From Novosphingobium pokkalii (GTDB lineage: Bacteria; Pseudomonadota; Alphaproteobacteria; Sphingomonadales; Sphingomonadaceae), in contig NZ_BMZP01000015.1 of assembly GCF_014652855.1 (NCBI RefSeq), positions 48,253 to 112,252 of the forward strand: a stretch of 64,000 bases of DNA, written 5' to 3'. The translations under genes and the position numbers were made by a program. The stretch's first letter is position 1. Each line of letters opens with the position of its first letter. The notes under the pieces were generated by a model. It saw only the letters and a program-made list of their open reading frames with translations, was not told the origin of the DNA and made no database searches. Shown here in pieces: positions 8,622 through 16,684 of this stretch.

Positions 8622-8801
8622 CCAGGTGGCCCGAGCAGCGGGGGCGCGCGCCACGGCTATGCTGATCTGGCCTGATCGTCACGGTCGCAGCGCCCTGCCC
8701 CCGTTGCTGTGACCGTAACCCAACCGTTTCACGCGCGGCCGCGCTGCACTCCTGCCCTATCGTGGCAACAGGCGATCCGCTGCAGGAAGGAAACAAGAGT
8801 G

Positions 8802-9422
8802 ATGGACGGGGTGAAACGGGCCGGACGGCTGGGCCAGGGAATACTGTCAGTGGCGGCGCTGGCGCTGCTCGCCTGTGCCTGCAGCGCGAACCACGACGAC
8901 GACGCTGCAAGCCACACCGCGAACGGGACGGCAAAGGGTGGGGCAACGTCGGCCCCAGCCGCGATGCAGCCGGTGGTTTCGATCAAGGAACTGATGGATT
9001 CCACCGTCGATCCGGCCGCCGACGGGGTGTGGGACGCGGTAGGCACGATCACCACGGCCAGTGGCGTCGATCACCACCAGCCGCGCAGCGATGAGGAATG
9101 GCAGGGTGTGCGCCGGCACGCGGTGACTCTTGCAGAGGCGATGAACCTCGTCATGCTCGATGGGCGCCATGCCGCGCCTACGGGCACCCGCCCCGGACTG
9201 GGCGAGCAGGCCCCCGCGCAAATCGAGGCGGCGATCCGCGCCAACCCGGCGCAATTCGACCAGTTCGCCACGGCGACGCGCGACGTTGCGATCGACATGA
9301 TCCGGGCGATCGATCGCCACGATGTCGATGCAGTGATGAAGCTGGGCGGCACGCTCGACGATCGGTGCGAGTCCTGCCACGTGACCTACTGGTATCCGAA
9401 CTCGCCACGCCCCAAGACGTGA
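8802..9422 (+). CDS. Lipoprotein with one C-terminal CxxCH heme motif
   Basis: 206 residues. The N-terminus has a hydrophobic signal with a lipobox (LALLAC, Cys25), then a low-complexity linker. The C-terminal part is helical and ends with CESCH (Cys189, Cys192, His193), a c-type heme site. A single CxxCH near the C-terminus of a helical domain resembles class II (cytochrome c-prime type) proteins. It is probably a membrane-anchored periplasmic electron carrier or gas-binding protein. The ATG at 8802 follows AGGAAGG. It lies 180 bp after the monooxygenase with no terminator seen between; partnership is unproven. Confidence 0.7.
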   Translation: MDGVKRAGRLGQGILSVAALALLACACSANHDDDAASHTANGTAKGGATSAPAAMQPVVSIKELMDSTVDPAADGVWDAVGTITTASGVDHHQPRSDEEWQGVRRHAVTLAEAMNLVMLDGRHAAPTGTRPGLGEQAPAQIEAAIRANPAQFDQFATATRDVAIDMIRAIDRHDVDAVMKLGGTLDDRCESCHVTYWYPNSPRPKT

Positions 9423-9495
9423 CATTGCCAAGCGCCTTTGGCCCGTGCGGCCACGGGGAAGCTGGGCGATCGGAAAGGAACGATCGGGACAGAAA

Positions 9496-9526
9496 CGACG
9501 CGCACGGACCTTTGCCGTGCGCGTCG
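9496..9526. terminator. Bidirectional hairpin between convergent genes
   Basis: A perfect 12-bp inverted repeat (CGACGCGCACGG / CCGTGCGCGTCG) with a 7-nt loop. It lies between the forward cytochrome gene and the reverse gene at 9566. There is no long T run. Confidence 0.75.
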
Positions 9527-9565
9527 CAATGCCTGCGCATGCAGGCTAGGCGCCGCCCAGGCCCT

Positions 9566-10348
9566 TCAGGGCGTAGAGTCGGTCTTCATCTCTAGACTGC
9601 CATCGGCCCCCACCACCGTGCGATCGCCATCACAGACATATTCGTCGATGCGGTAGCTCGCCGGTTCGCGCTTGTAGAGGAACGTGAAGCGATAGGGCGC
9701 GGTGAGGTACTGTGGGTCGGTGATGGTCACATCGTCGGCAAGGATGCCATCGGGCCGCAGGTGCAAGCGCTCCTCCACATGCATCGCGGGGGAATGCGGA
9801 ATGTCCTCATAGCGGACATCCTCACGCACGCCTGCGGTTTCCACCACGAGCACACCGCCTTCCCAGCGTCCGACCGACCGGCCGAAATAGCCGGGGTTGA
9901 TAGTCTCCACCGGCGGCAACGGCTCGTCCAGGTAGATACGCCGCACCTGCGACATGAACTCGGCCAGTACGGTCACCTGCCGCAATGCCGGGTTCTGCAG
10001 GATCTGCAGCGCGTAATGCGCGCCCATGATCCCAGGCACGCCTTCGGGCAGGCACTGCGAACTGGGCGTAGGCAAAGGTTTGCCGGCAGCATCTGCAGCG
10101 GCGCGGCGCTGTTCCATCGCCTGCCACTGCGCGAGGTATGGTGCGCGCAGTGGTGGTGGCACGACCTGCAGTTCGGCCGGGTCAGGCTGGCCCGAAAACG
10201 TGTCGGGATAGGGCGGATAACGGTTCCACACCCCCGAAATGTCGGGCTCTTGCGCGGGCGTAGACGCAATTGCCGGGGCGGCGACGAGCGCCCCGGCAAT
10301 TGCGAGTGTGGCGATGATCCGCTGCTGTGCCACAGCCAAGGCCCTCAC
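9566..10348 (-). CDS. Exported protein of unknown function (PDISGVW family), copy 1
   Basis: 260 residues with a Sec signal (about 1-29, ending APAIA-S). The mature N-terminus reads PDISGVWNRYPPYPD. Further shared blocks are SSQCLPEGVPGIMGAHYALQILQ, VTVLAEFMSQVRRIYLD, GYFGRSVGRWEGGVLVVET and EDVRYEDIPHS. The protein at 23338 shares all of these, so they are paralogues. No known catalytic motif is visible. The GTG start overlaps the stop of TonB receptor 2 as GTGA, so the two are translationally coupled. I do not know the function; a periplasmic role with the receptor's ligand is the simplest guess. Confidence 0.7.
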   Translation of the reverse strand: MRALAVAQQRIIATLAIAGALVAAPAIASTPAQEPDISGVWNRYPPYPDTFSGQPDPAELQVVPPPLRAPYLAQWQAMEQRRAAADAAGKPLPTPSSQCLPEGVPGIMGAHYALQILQNPALRQVTVLAEFMSQVRRIYLDEPLPPVETINPGYFGRSVGRWEGGVLVVETAGVREDVRYEDIPHSPAMHVEERLHLRPDGILADDVTITDPQYLTAPYRFTFLYKREPASYRIDEYVCDGDRTVVGADGSLEMKTDSTP

Positions 10349-12765
10349 TGCCGTGCCGTCAGCGTCAGGCCGATGGTGCGCGGGCGGAAGCTGCCGGCGC
10401 GGTACCAGGTCGATATCGGCGAATCGTGGTAAAGCCCCAGCACCGGCTGGCTGTCGGTCACGTTGTTGACGAACACGCTAAGGTCGATATCGGCCTTGCC
10501 CGCCTTGAACCGGCCACCGGCGCGCAGGTCGAGCTGCGAGGTAGCGGGCGGACGCGGCAGTGCGGGATCGACCAGCGGTGAGTTCGTGTCGATCGGCGTG
10601 CTGTTATGGCTGTTGTAGGAATAGTCGGCACGGGCATAGCCATCGACCGATCCGACCGGCTCGACCAGCTCGGCATTGAGCTGCAACGACCACGGGGCCA
10701 CCGCGAAGGGCTCACCGGCGCGGCGGATCGTGGTGCCGCCAGGACCAGGGATCGCCGTGGTATAGCGTGCATTGGTATAGGCCACCGAGGCACCCAGTGT
10801 CAGGGCCGGGATAGGCTTGGCCGCCAGCGACAGGTCGAAGCCATCGATCTTGGCCTTGCCCAGGTTGAGTGCGGCATAGATCGAGCATGTCGGCAGCGCG
10901 AACAGCGTCTGCACGTTATTCCAGTCGATGTGATAGGCCGAGGCATCGACCGCCAGCTTGCCGCCGAACAGCCGGTTCTTCGCCCCCGCTTCGTAGCTCC
11001 AGATCGAGTCGGGCTTGAGCGTCTGCGAGGCCAGTGGATCAAAGCCGATCGCTGCGGCGTCGGCAGCGCAGGTCAACCCGACCGGCGGCGATATCCCTGG
11101 TCCGCGCACGCCCTTGGCCGCACTGACATAGAACAGGTTGTTACGATCGGCCTGGAACGATACCCCCGCGCGCGGCGTGAACGTGCGGCTGGTCACGCCG
11201 AGGCTGTCGGTGTGTCCGGCGGTGGTATAGAGCGGGCCGGCAGTGAAGCCCTCGAACTTGTAGTTGGCGATGGTGTAGCGCCCACCCAGCGTGAGCTTGA
11301 CCCGCGGCACGATCTCGTAGTCGGCCTGGGCATAGATCGCTGCCTGGCGATCGCGGTGCGTGTTGCGCTGGAACACACTGTAGCGGCCCTGATAGAGATC
11401 GACGCCATAAGCATCTGCGAGCGAAGCATATTCCGGATCACCAGCCTGGCGGCGGCCATAGTTGACCACGTCGAGGAGCTGCGGATCGCTGCCGGCATAT
11501 TGGTCGCGCACGAACGAGCGCTGGTAGAAAGCGCCGATGATCCAGTTGAACCGCGCGTTGGCATTGTCGTTCTGCAGGCGCAATTCCTGGGTAAAAGCAG
11601 TCTGCTTGGTGTCGCTGGCGGTCCCCGGCGCATAGTTGGCGAATTCGGCGGGAATGGTACCAACGATATTGCCGAACAGCGAAAGGCTGAGCGTGGCATC
11701 ATCGCTCTGCGTGCGAGTGGTACGGTGGAAGTATGACGTGTCCGACACCAGCGTCGCTCCACCCAGCGACAGCTCGACCTTGAGCGCGGGCAGGTAGAAG
11801 CGGTCGACATGGCCTTCGGGCTTGGTATTGAGGCTCAGCCGTTGGTCGCCATGCGCGAGGTCGGACTGCGCAACCTCGAAGCGCGACCCGTCGGCGATGT
11901 CCTGGTACTGGTAGAAGATCGAGGGCGTGATCGTCAGCGTCTCGGTCGGTTTGGCCCCCACCGCCAGCCGTGCCGAAACCGTGTTCGAGCTGTTGATGTC
12001 TTTCTGCGTCACCTGCTTGGTGGTGCGATCGAGGCGATCGATGTAGCCGCCGTCGTGACGCATCCAGCCGCTGGCGCGGAAGCCGATCTTGTCGGTGATG
12101 ATCGGCGCGCCCACCGCGACACCGCCTTCGTAGCTTTCCGCGCCGTTCTTGGTCGTGGCCACTTCGGCACGGTCATACATCGAGATGGTATCATAGCTGG
12201 GCTTGGGCATGATGAAGCGCAGCGCGCCGCCCACCGAACCGCTGCCGAACAACGTGCCCTGCGGCCCGCGCAGCACTTCCACGCGCTCAAGGTCGAAGAC
12301 CTGCGGGTAGGGATTGCTTAGCGAGGGGCTAACGCCGACGCGGGTCTGTACCGGGGTATCGTCGATATAGACGCCGGTGGTGGGAATGCCCGACGAGGAA
12401 TCAACCCCGCGGATCGCAATCGTGGTCTGGCCGGTGCCATAGAGCACCGCCGTCTGGCCGAACGAGACGCCCGGAGTGATCTGCGCGATATCGGCAATCG
12501 AACGTACGCCCTGCGCGTCGAGTTCGGCGCTGGTCTTGGCTACCACGCTGGCGGGCACATGGCTCAATGACTGTGCCTTGCGCGTGGCGGTGACGATGAT
12601 TTCGCCCACTTGCCCGCTGCTCGGCGCATCGGTGGACGGCACCACAGCGCCCGGCGGCGTGGCGGCATCACCCACCTGCTGTGCCAGCGCCGCCAGTGGG
12701 GTGGCGATTGTCGAAGACGCAAGAAGGAGGGCCGCGCGACGCGCGGCAACGGAACGATCTGTCAT
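10345..12765 (-). CDS. TonB-dependent receptor 2
   Basis: 806 residues. Signal peptide about 1-28 (LLASSTIATPLAALAQQ), TonB box GEIIVTATRKAQ, plug motif VEVLRGPQGTLFGSGSVGG, long barrel, C-terminus TIGLTLTARQ. The ATG at 12765 is set by GGGGAGTAG upstream, the same leader as receptor 1; in-frame codons up to 12900 run through the operator and are not coding. It is the first gene of an operon with the PDISGVW protein. Ligand unknown; the context suggests an aromatic or terpenoid natural product. Confidence 0.93.
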   Translation of the reverse strand: MTDRSVAARRAALLLASSTIATPLAALAQQVGDAATPPGAVVPSTDAPSSGQVGEIIVTATRKAQSLSHVPASVVAKTSAELDAQGVRSIADIAQITPGVSFGQTAVLYGTGQTTIAIRGVDSSSGIPTTGVYIDDTPVQTRVGVSPSLSNPYPQVFDLERVEVLRGPQGTLFGSGSVGGALRFIMPKPSYDTISMYDRAEVATTKNGAESYEGGVAVGAPIITDKIGFRASGWMRHDGGYIDRLDRTTKQVTQKDINSSNTVSARLAVGAKPTETLTITPSIFYQYQDIADGSRFEVAQSDLAHGDQRLSLNTKPEGHVDRFYLPALKVELSLGGATLVSDTSYFHRTTRTQSDDATLSLSLFGNIVGTIPAEFANYAPGTASDTKQTAFTQELRLQNDNANARFNWIIGAFYQRSFVRDQYAGSDPQLLDVVNYGRRQAGDPEYASLADAYGVDLYQGRYSVFQRNTHRDRQAAIYAQADYEIVPRVKLTLGGRYTIANYKFEGFTAGPLYTTAGHTDSLGVTSRTFTPRAGVSFQADRNNLFYVSAAKGVRGPGISPPVGLTCAADAAAIGFDPLASQTLKPDSIWSYEAGAKNRLFGGKLAVDASAYHIDWNNVQTLFALPTCSIYAALNLGKAKIDGFDLSLAAKPIPALTLGASVAYTNARYTTAIPGPGGTTIRRAGEPFAVAPWSLQLNAELVEPVGSVDGYARADYSYNSHNSTPIDTNSPLVDPALPRPPATSQLDLRAGGRFKAGKADIDLSVFVNNVTDSQPVLGLYHDSPISTWYRAGSFRPRTIGLTLTARQ

Positions 12766-12852
12766 GATAATGCTACTCCCCGATAGCGGAACGCGCCTCC
12801 TTGTTGGAGTATCGCGAATGATGCTGTTATGAGTGGCCGAAAGTGTTACCCA

Positions 12853-12900
12853 GTTTACAGTGAATGGCAATACGCTTGTTTTGTTGATTATAAGCAACAA
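12853..12900 (-). promoter_or_regulatory. Conserved 48-bp promoter/operator module, copy B
   Basis: Plus-strand reading: GTTTACAGT, 2 bp, ATGGCAATA, 8 bp, then the palindrome TTGTTG-N8-CAACAA at 12881-12900 (18 of 20 positions symmetric). It has the same blocks and spacing as 7147-7194. It lies 88-135 bp upstream of receptor 2. A related palindrome is at 56407-56426. The binding protein is unknown. Confidence 0.68.
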
Positions 12901-13006
12901 TTAGGTGTCAGGTGATCCGGCTAATTAGTGACAGCTATGGGCTTTTTTTGCAGTTTCCGGCCAAACACCAAAACCCAGGTAGCGCAACCACATCCATCAC
13001 ATTGTT

Positions 13007-13055
13007 TCATAATTAATACAAATATCGATTTTTATGATATTTTGTTTTGTTATGA
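13007..13055. promoter_or_regulatory. 49-bp nested palindrome in AT-rich island
   Basis: Symmetric arrangement TCATAA, 7 bp, AAATATC, 9 bp, GATATTT, 7 bp, TTATGA; both arm pairs match exactly. It lies in the only strongly AT-rich stretch of this segment, between receptor 2 and the ToxR-like regulator at 13293. It could be the operator of that regulator. Nothing else coding is visible in 12901-13292. Confidence 0.55.
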
Positions 13056-13292
13056 TCACCAGTTTGCCTAGCATTCGGAACCGCGCGGACGATTGATTCG
13101 TGCGGCCGGCCGCTTGGCCTCGCCAGACTCAGGGGGCCCCCGCCTTGCGGCACGAGGTTGGGCGCAGCATAGACTTTGTTTTAACCTTAAAGTAAATCAA
13201 AATTTGGCGCTTCCATCGCGACGCGGGTAAAGCCACAGCGATATTGCGTCGGTCGCCGCGGATGCACCCGGCCATGAGGAAGAGACCGGACC

Positions 13293-14636
13293 GTGGAGAA
13301 CCCCGCAGATCCCCCGCCCGAAGCCAATTACATGGCCGACCGTGCTGCAGCACGCCTTGCCGAAGAGATCGCCCGCCTGCGCGCGGTTCTCTCCGCCAGC
13401 CGCTCGGCCGTGCAATTGCGCCTGTTCGATTACCTTGCCGCGCGTTCGGGCGATGCCCGCGCGCCCAAGGAGATCGAGATTGCGCATGCCGTGTTCGGCG
13501 GCGACGAATCGCCCGATACCGCTGCTGACTCCGGCGTGCGCGTCTATGTTCACCGCCTGCGCAAGCGCCTTGAAGACCATTATCGTGGGCAGCCCGGCGC
13601 GCGACTGGTCATTCCCAAGGGAGAATACCGCCTCGTGCTTGCCGAGGCCGAGACGACGCAGGCCAGCGCGGGCTTCACCGCACCAGACCTGGCCGAGGCA
13701 GCATCGCCGCGTGTGCCCACCATCACCCCGCAGCCGGGGCGGTTTCGAAGGTTGCCGCGCGGCGCCGTTCCCGCCCTTCTGGGGCTGGCGTTATTGAGCC
13801 TGGCTATTGCGACCGGTTTGGCGTTGTACGCTTGGCCAACGTCGCAGGTGGCAGGCGGTACGCCCGACGATGAACGGCTGCGCAACACGGCCCTGTGGCG
13901 CAACCTTGGCGCAAGCGTCCCCGTGCTGGTCGTGGCCGGCGACGCCTATGCCGCCGCCGAAACCGGCGACCAGCGCAACGTGCGGCGCATGATCCTCGAC
14001 CCGCGCATCGCCTCGCGCGAGGAACTGGGTCAGCACATCCGCAGCCATCCCGACCAGTTCTACCGGCTCTATGACTTCGATCTGCATTTCACGCCGGTGC
14101 CGACCGCACTCGCCGCCTGGAACGTGGAGGCAACGCTCCCCCGCGAAGCCGCTGGAACGCGCCGAAGTGCCTCGATAGTGCCTGCCTCCGCAATGACGCC
14201 AGCGCTGCAGCAGGGCGCCGACATCGTCTATGTTGGCCACCTTGCCGACATGGGCATACTCGCTGCGCCACTCGCGGCCGCCAGCAGCCTGCGTTTCGAC
14301 CGGCCCGGCGCGATCGTCGATCCCGCTACCGCGCGTATCTGGCAAGCCGCGCCGCCAGCGCCCGACAGCACCCCGCGCGTGCGCGATGCCGTGGCTACCG
14401 ACTATGGCTATCTTGCCAGCCTGCCTGCTCCCGGCGGGCGGGCTCTGTTGGTGGTTGCCGGGTTGGGCGATGTTGCCACGGCCCAGCTGGCCGGGCTGGT
14501 CGCCAGCGCGCAGGCGCTTGGCCAGATCGCGGTGCACACCGGCAATCGCCCCCATTTCGAGGCTGTCTTTGCCATCGACACCCGTGACGGTATCGCCGTA
14601 TCGCGCCGCCTGCTGCTGGCGCGCGCACTGCGCTGA
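13293..14636 (+). CDS. Membrane-tethered ToxR/CadC-like regulator, copy 1
   Basis: 447 residues. N-terminal winged-helix-type DNA-binding region about 30-115 (QLRLFDYLAARSGDARAPKEIEIAHAVFGG, GVRVYVHRLRKRLEDHY, LVIPKGEYRLVL), one membrane segment at about 158-181, then a periplasmic domain of some 265 residues with no family I recognise. The layout is that of one-component transmembrane regulators such as CadC and ToxR. The start is GTG behind GAGGAAGAG. The protein at 21165 is a paralogue; both share VRVYVHRLR and the DYGYLASLP / DYGYLACLP motif in the sensor domain. It probably senses a periplasmic signal and controls nearby receptor or catabolic genes. Confidence 0.78.
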   Translation: MENPADPPPEANYMADRAAARLAEEIARLRAVLSASRSAVQLRLFDYLAARSGDARAPKEIEIAHAVFGGDESPDTAADSGVRVYVHRLRKRLEDHYRGQPGARLVIPKGEYRLVLAEAETTQASAGFTAPDLAEAASPRVPTITPQPGRFRRLPRGAVPALLGLALLSLAIATGLALYAWPTSQVAGGTPDDERLRNTALWRNLGASVPVLVVAGDAYAAAETGDQRNVRRMILDPRIASREELGQHIRSHPDQFYRLYDFDLHFTPVPTALAAWNVEATLPREAAGTRRSASIVPASAMTPALQQGADIVYVGHLADMGILAAPLAAASSLRFDRPGAIVDPATARIWQAAPPAPDSTPRVRDAVATDYGYLASLPAPGGRALLVVAGLGDVATAQLAGLVASAQALGQIAVHTGNRPHFEAVFAIDTRDGIAVSRRLLLARALR

Positions 14637-14702
14637 GCAAGCAGGCCACACGCACCTAGCTCGGTTTGGTGCGCACGATCCACTTGGCGGCTTGGCATTT
14701 AT

Positions 14703-14718
14703 GCTTTAGGCCTAAAGC
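14703..14718. promoter_or_regulatory. MarR-type operator (perfect 16-bp palindrome)
   Basis: GCTTTAGGCCTAAAGC is a perfect palindrome ending 13 bp upstream of the MarR gene ATG and abutting its GAGGAG. The position fits autorepression. A related sequence lies at 17860-17876. Confidence 0.72.
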
Positions 14719-14731
14719 AAGAGGAGACCTG

Positions 14732-15268
14732 ATGCCGACCCCTGCCCCGGGCAACGAACCGCCCCCTGTTGCCGCCACCGACGAACCTACCGACGCCGAC
14801 AGCCCTGCGGCCCGCGCCCCATTGCCCGGCGCCGGGTCTGCCACGCTGCGCATGTGGGTACGCCTGCTGGCCTGCGCCAAGATTGGCGAGAAGCAGCTGC
14901 GCCGAAAGTTCGATGAACAGTTCGATACCACCCTCCCCCGCTTCGACGTGCTGGCCGCACTCGATCGCGTGCCCGATGGCCTGAGCATGAGCGCGCTGTC
15001 GCGTGCGCTGCTGGTTTCCAACGGCAACGTTACCGCGATCGTGCGCCAGTTGCAGGCCCATGGCCTGGTCGCATCGCGCACCGACCCGCTCGATGCGCGT
15101 TCCGCGATCGTCTCGCTCACGCCCGCCGGGCAGCGCCAGTTCGATATCCTCGCGACGGCGCACCACGCCTGGATTGCCGCGATGCTGCGCGATGTACCGC
15201 CCGAGCGGGTGGATCAACTGGTACGTAGCCTTGGCGAATTGCGCGCCATCCTGGAAGAGCAGACATGA
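14732..15268 (+). CDS. MarR-family transcriptional regulator, copy 1
   Basis: 178 residues. A Pro/Ala-rich N-terminal extension of about 45 residues precedes a MarR core (QFDTTLPRFDVLAALDRVPDGLSMSALSRALLVSNGNVTAIVRQLQAHGLVASRTDPLDARSAIVSLTPAGQ) with recognition helix and wing. It is likely an effector-released repressor of the aromatic genes around it. The ATG at 14732 follows GAGGAG. Its stop overlaps the start of the thioesterase (ATGA), so they form an operon. The palindrome upstream suggests autoregulation. Confidence 0.9.
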   Translation: MPTPAPGNEPPPVAATDEPTDADSPAARAPLPGAGSATLRMWVRLLACAKIGEKQLRRKFDEQFDTTLPRFDVLAALDRVPDGLSMSALSRALLVSNGNVTAIVRQLQAHGLVASRTDPLDARSAIVSLTPAGQRQFDILATAHHAWIAAMLRDVPPERVDQLVRSLGELRAILEEQT

Positions 15269-15684
15269 TCCGTTTCACCACCACTGCCCTCGTCCGCTTC
15301 GCACATGTCGACGCCGCAGGGATCGTTTTTTATCCGCGCTATTTCGAGATGCTCAACGGCGCGGTGGAAGACTGGTGTGCCCAGCAGCTCGGGGCCGATT
15401 TTCGTGCGCTGCACGACATGCGCGGGATCGGCGTGCCCACGGTCGATCTCGAGGCTGAATTCCGCAGCCCCAGCCGGCTCGGCGACATGCTCGATATCAT
15501 GCTGGTTCCGCTCCATGTCGGACGCAGCAGTTGCCGGCTAGAGCTGACGTTCTCGTGCGACGGCGAAACCCGCCTCGTAGCCCGCGTTACGCTGGTCTGC
15601 ACCGATCTTGCCGCGATGCGCAGCACGCCTTGGCCTGACGACATCCGCGCGCGCATGACCGGCACCGCCCCGGTCGCCGCCTGA
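15265..15684 (+). CDS. Acyl-CoA thioesterase, 4-hydroxybenzoyl-CoA type hotdog
   Basis: 139 residues, the normal length for a single hotdog-fold thioesterase. The motif FAHVDAAGIVFYPRYFEM carries the catalytic Asp (Asp16) of the Pseudomonas 4-hydroxybenzoyl-CoA thioesterase group, followed by the long helix with EDW. It would hydrolyse an aryl- or acyl-CoA to the free acid in the cytosol. Overlap with marR by 4 bp and the neighbouring gentisate dioxygenase suggest release of a hydroxybenzoate for ring cleavage. Specificity is inferred. Confidence 0.82.
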   Translation: MIRFTTTALVRFAHVDAAGIVFYPRYFEMLNGAVEDWCAQQLGADFRALHDMRGIGVPTVDLEAEFRSPSRLGDMLDIMLVPLHVGRSSCRLELTFSCDGETRLVARVTLVCTDLAAMRSTPWPDDIRARMTGTAPVAA

Positions 15685-15689
15685 TCAAA

Positions 15690-15720
15690 CCGCGCCCCGC
15701 TTTGCACAGGCGGGGCGCGG
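15690..15720. terminator. Bidirectional hairpin terminator
   Basis: Perfect 11-bp stem (CCGCGCCCCGC / GCGGGGCGCGG) with a 9-nt loop, between the convergent thioesterase and FAH-family genes. Confidence 0.82.
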
Positions 15721-15735
15721 TCGACCGTAACAAAG

Positions 15736-16656
15736 TCAGGCTGCTACCACCGGGTGGCGCAATGTGCCGATCCCTTCGACGCAGGCAACGATCGTGTCGC
15801 CCGGCCAGACCCATTCCTGTGGATCGCGGCCCGCACCCACGCCTGCGGGCGTGCCGGTGGCAATGATATCACCTGGCTCGAGCGTGATGCCCTGGCTGAT
15901 GTCGGCCACCAGTTCGTCTACCTTGAACAGCATGTAGGCCGTGTTGCTTCGCTGCTTTTCCACACCGTTGACGGTCAGCCACAGGTCGAGCGTCTGCGGA
16001 TCAGGAATCTCGTCGGCGGTAACGACAACCGGGCCCATCGGGCAGTAGGTGTCCTGCCCCTTGGAATAGATCCACTGCCCCGCGCGGCGGCAATCACGCG
16101 CGCTCATGTCGATGCACACGGTATAGCCGAATACGTGGGCCAGCGCGTCCTCGCGCCGCACGCGGCGGGCGGTGGTGCCGATGATTGCGGCCAGTTCCAC
16201 TTCCCAGTCGAGCTGCCGGGTGATCGCCGCGTCGTGGCGGATCGGCTCGTCCGGCCCGATCACGCTCGTCGGCGGCTTGGAAAAGATCACGGGCTGGCGT
16301 GGCAGGTCGGCGGAGGTATCGAGCGAGCGCGCGCTTTCGGCGACGTGCTCGGTATAGTTGAGGCCGATGCCGAACACGTTCTTGCGCGGGCGAGGGATGG
16401 GGGCAAGCAGACGCACATTGGCCAGCGGCAGCGCGGTTCCCAGCGGGAACTGCTCCCCCTGCTCGGCAATCAGCGCCGTAATCGTGGCGATCGCGCCGGG
16501 ACCGAGGTCGATCAGATCGAGCATGCGCGAGGGCAATTCCACCCCGCGCGCCGCGCCAAAGCGGGCAAGGTCGAGCACCAGTGTCGTCCCCGCGCCCACC
16601 AGAGCGCCGAGGCGCGCTTCGGCTTCCGCCGTAGCGCGGTAGGTAACCAGTCGCAT
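15736..16656 (-). CDS. Fumarylacetoacetate hydrolase family protein (fumaryl-/maleylpyruvate hydrolase-like)
   Basis: 306 residues with the FAH fold. The core begins at RPRKNVFGIGLNYTEHVAES and contains the metal-binding DWEVELAAIIG plus GYTVCIDMSARD, SKGQDTYCPMGPVVV and DIIATGTPAGVGAGRDP. Such enzymes hydrolyse C-C bonds in ring-cleavage products. It is 28 bp downstream of a gentisate-dioxygenase-like gene on the same strand, so a maleylpyruvate or fumarylpyruvate substrate is the natural inference. Decarboxylase or isomerase activity of the same family cannot be excluded. Confidence 0.85.
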   Translation of the reverse strand: MRLVTYRATAEAEARLGALVGAGTTLVLDLARFGAARGVELPSRMLDLIDLGPGAIATITALIAEQGEQFPLGTALPLANVRLLAPIPRPRKNVFGIGLNYTEHVAESARSLDTSADLPRQPVIFSKPPTSVIGPDEPIRHDAAITRQLDWEVELAAIIGTTARRVRREDALAHVFGYTVCIDMSARDCRRAGQWIYSKGQDTYCPMGPVVVTADEIPDPQTLDLWLTVNGVEKQRSNTAYMLFKVDELVADISQGITLEPGDIIATGTPAGVGAGRDPQEWVWPGDTIVACVEGIGTLRHPVVAA

Positions 16657-16684
16657 TGCAATTCCTTCCAGGGTTCGGTTCGTA

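Noticed and set aside
8714..8740. GTAACC near 8715 as a fourth SigF promoter
   Set aside because: No CGAA at 16 bp spacing; only the three bufferin-linked sites match fully.
12766..12900. 45-codon N-terminal extension of TonB receptor 2
   Set aside because: It runs through the TTGTTG palindrome and precedes the GGGGAGTAG site; the signal peptide starts at 12765.
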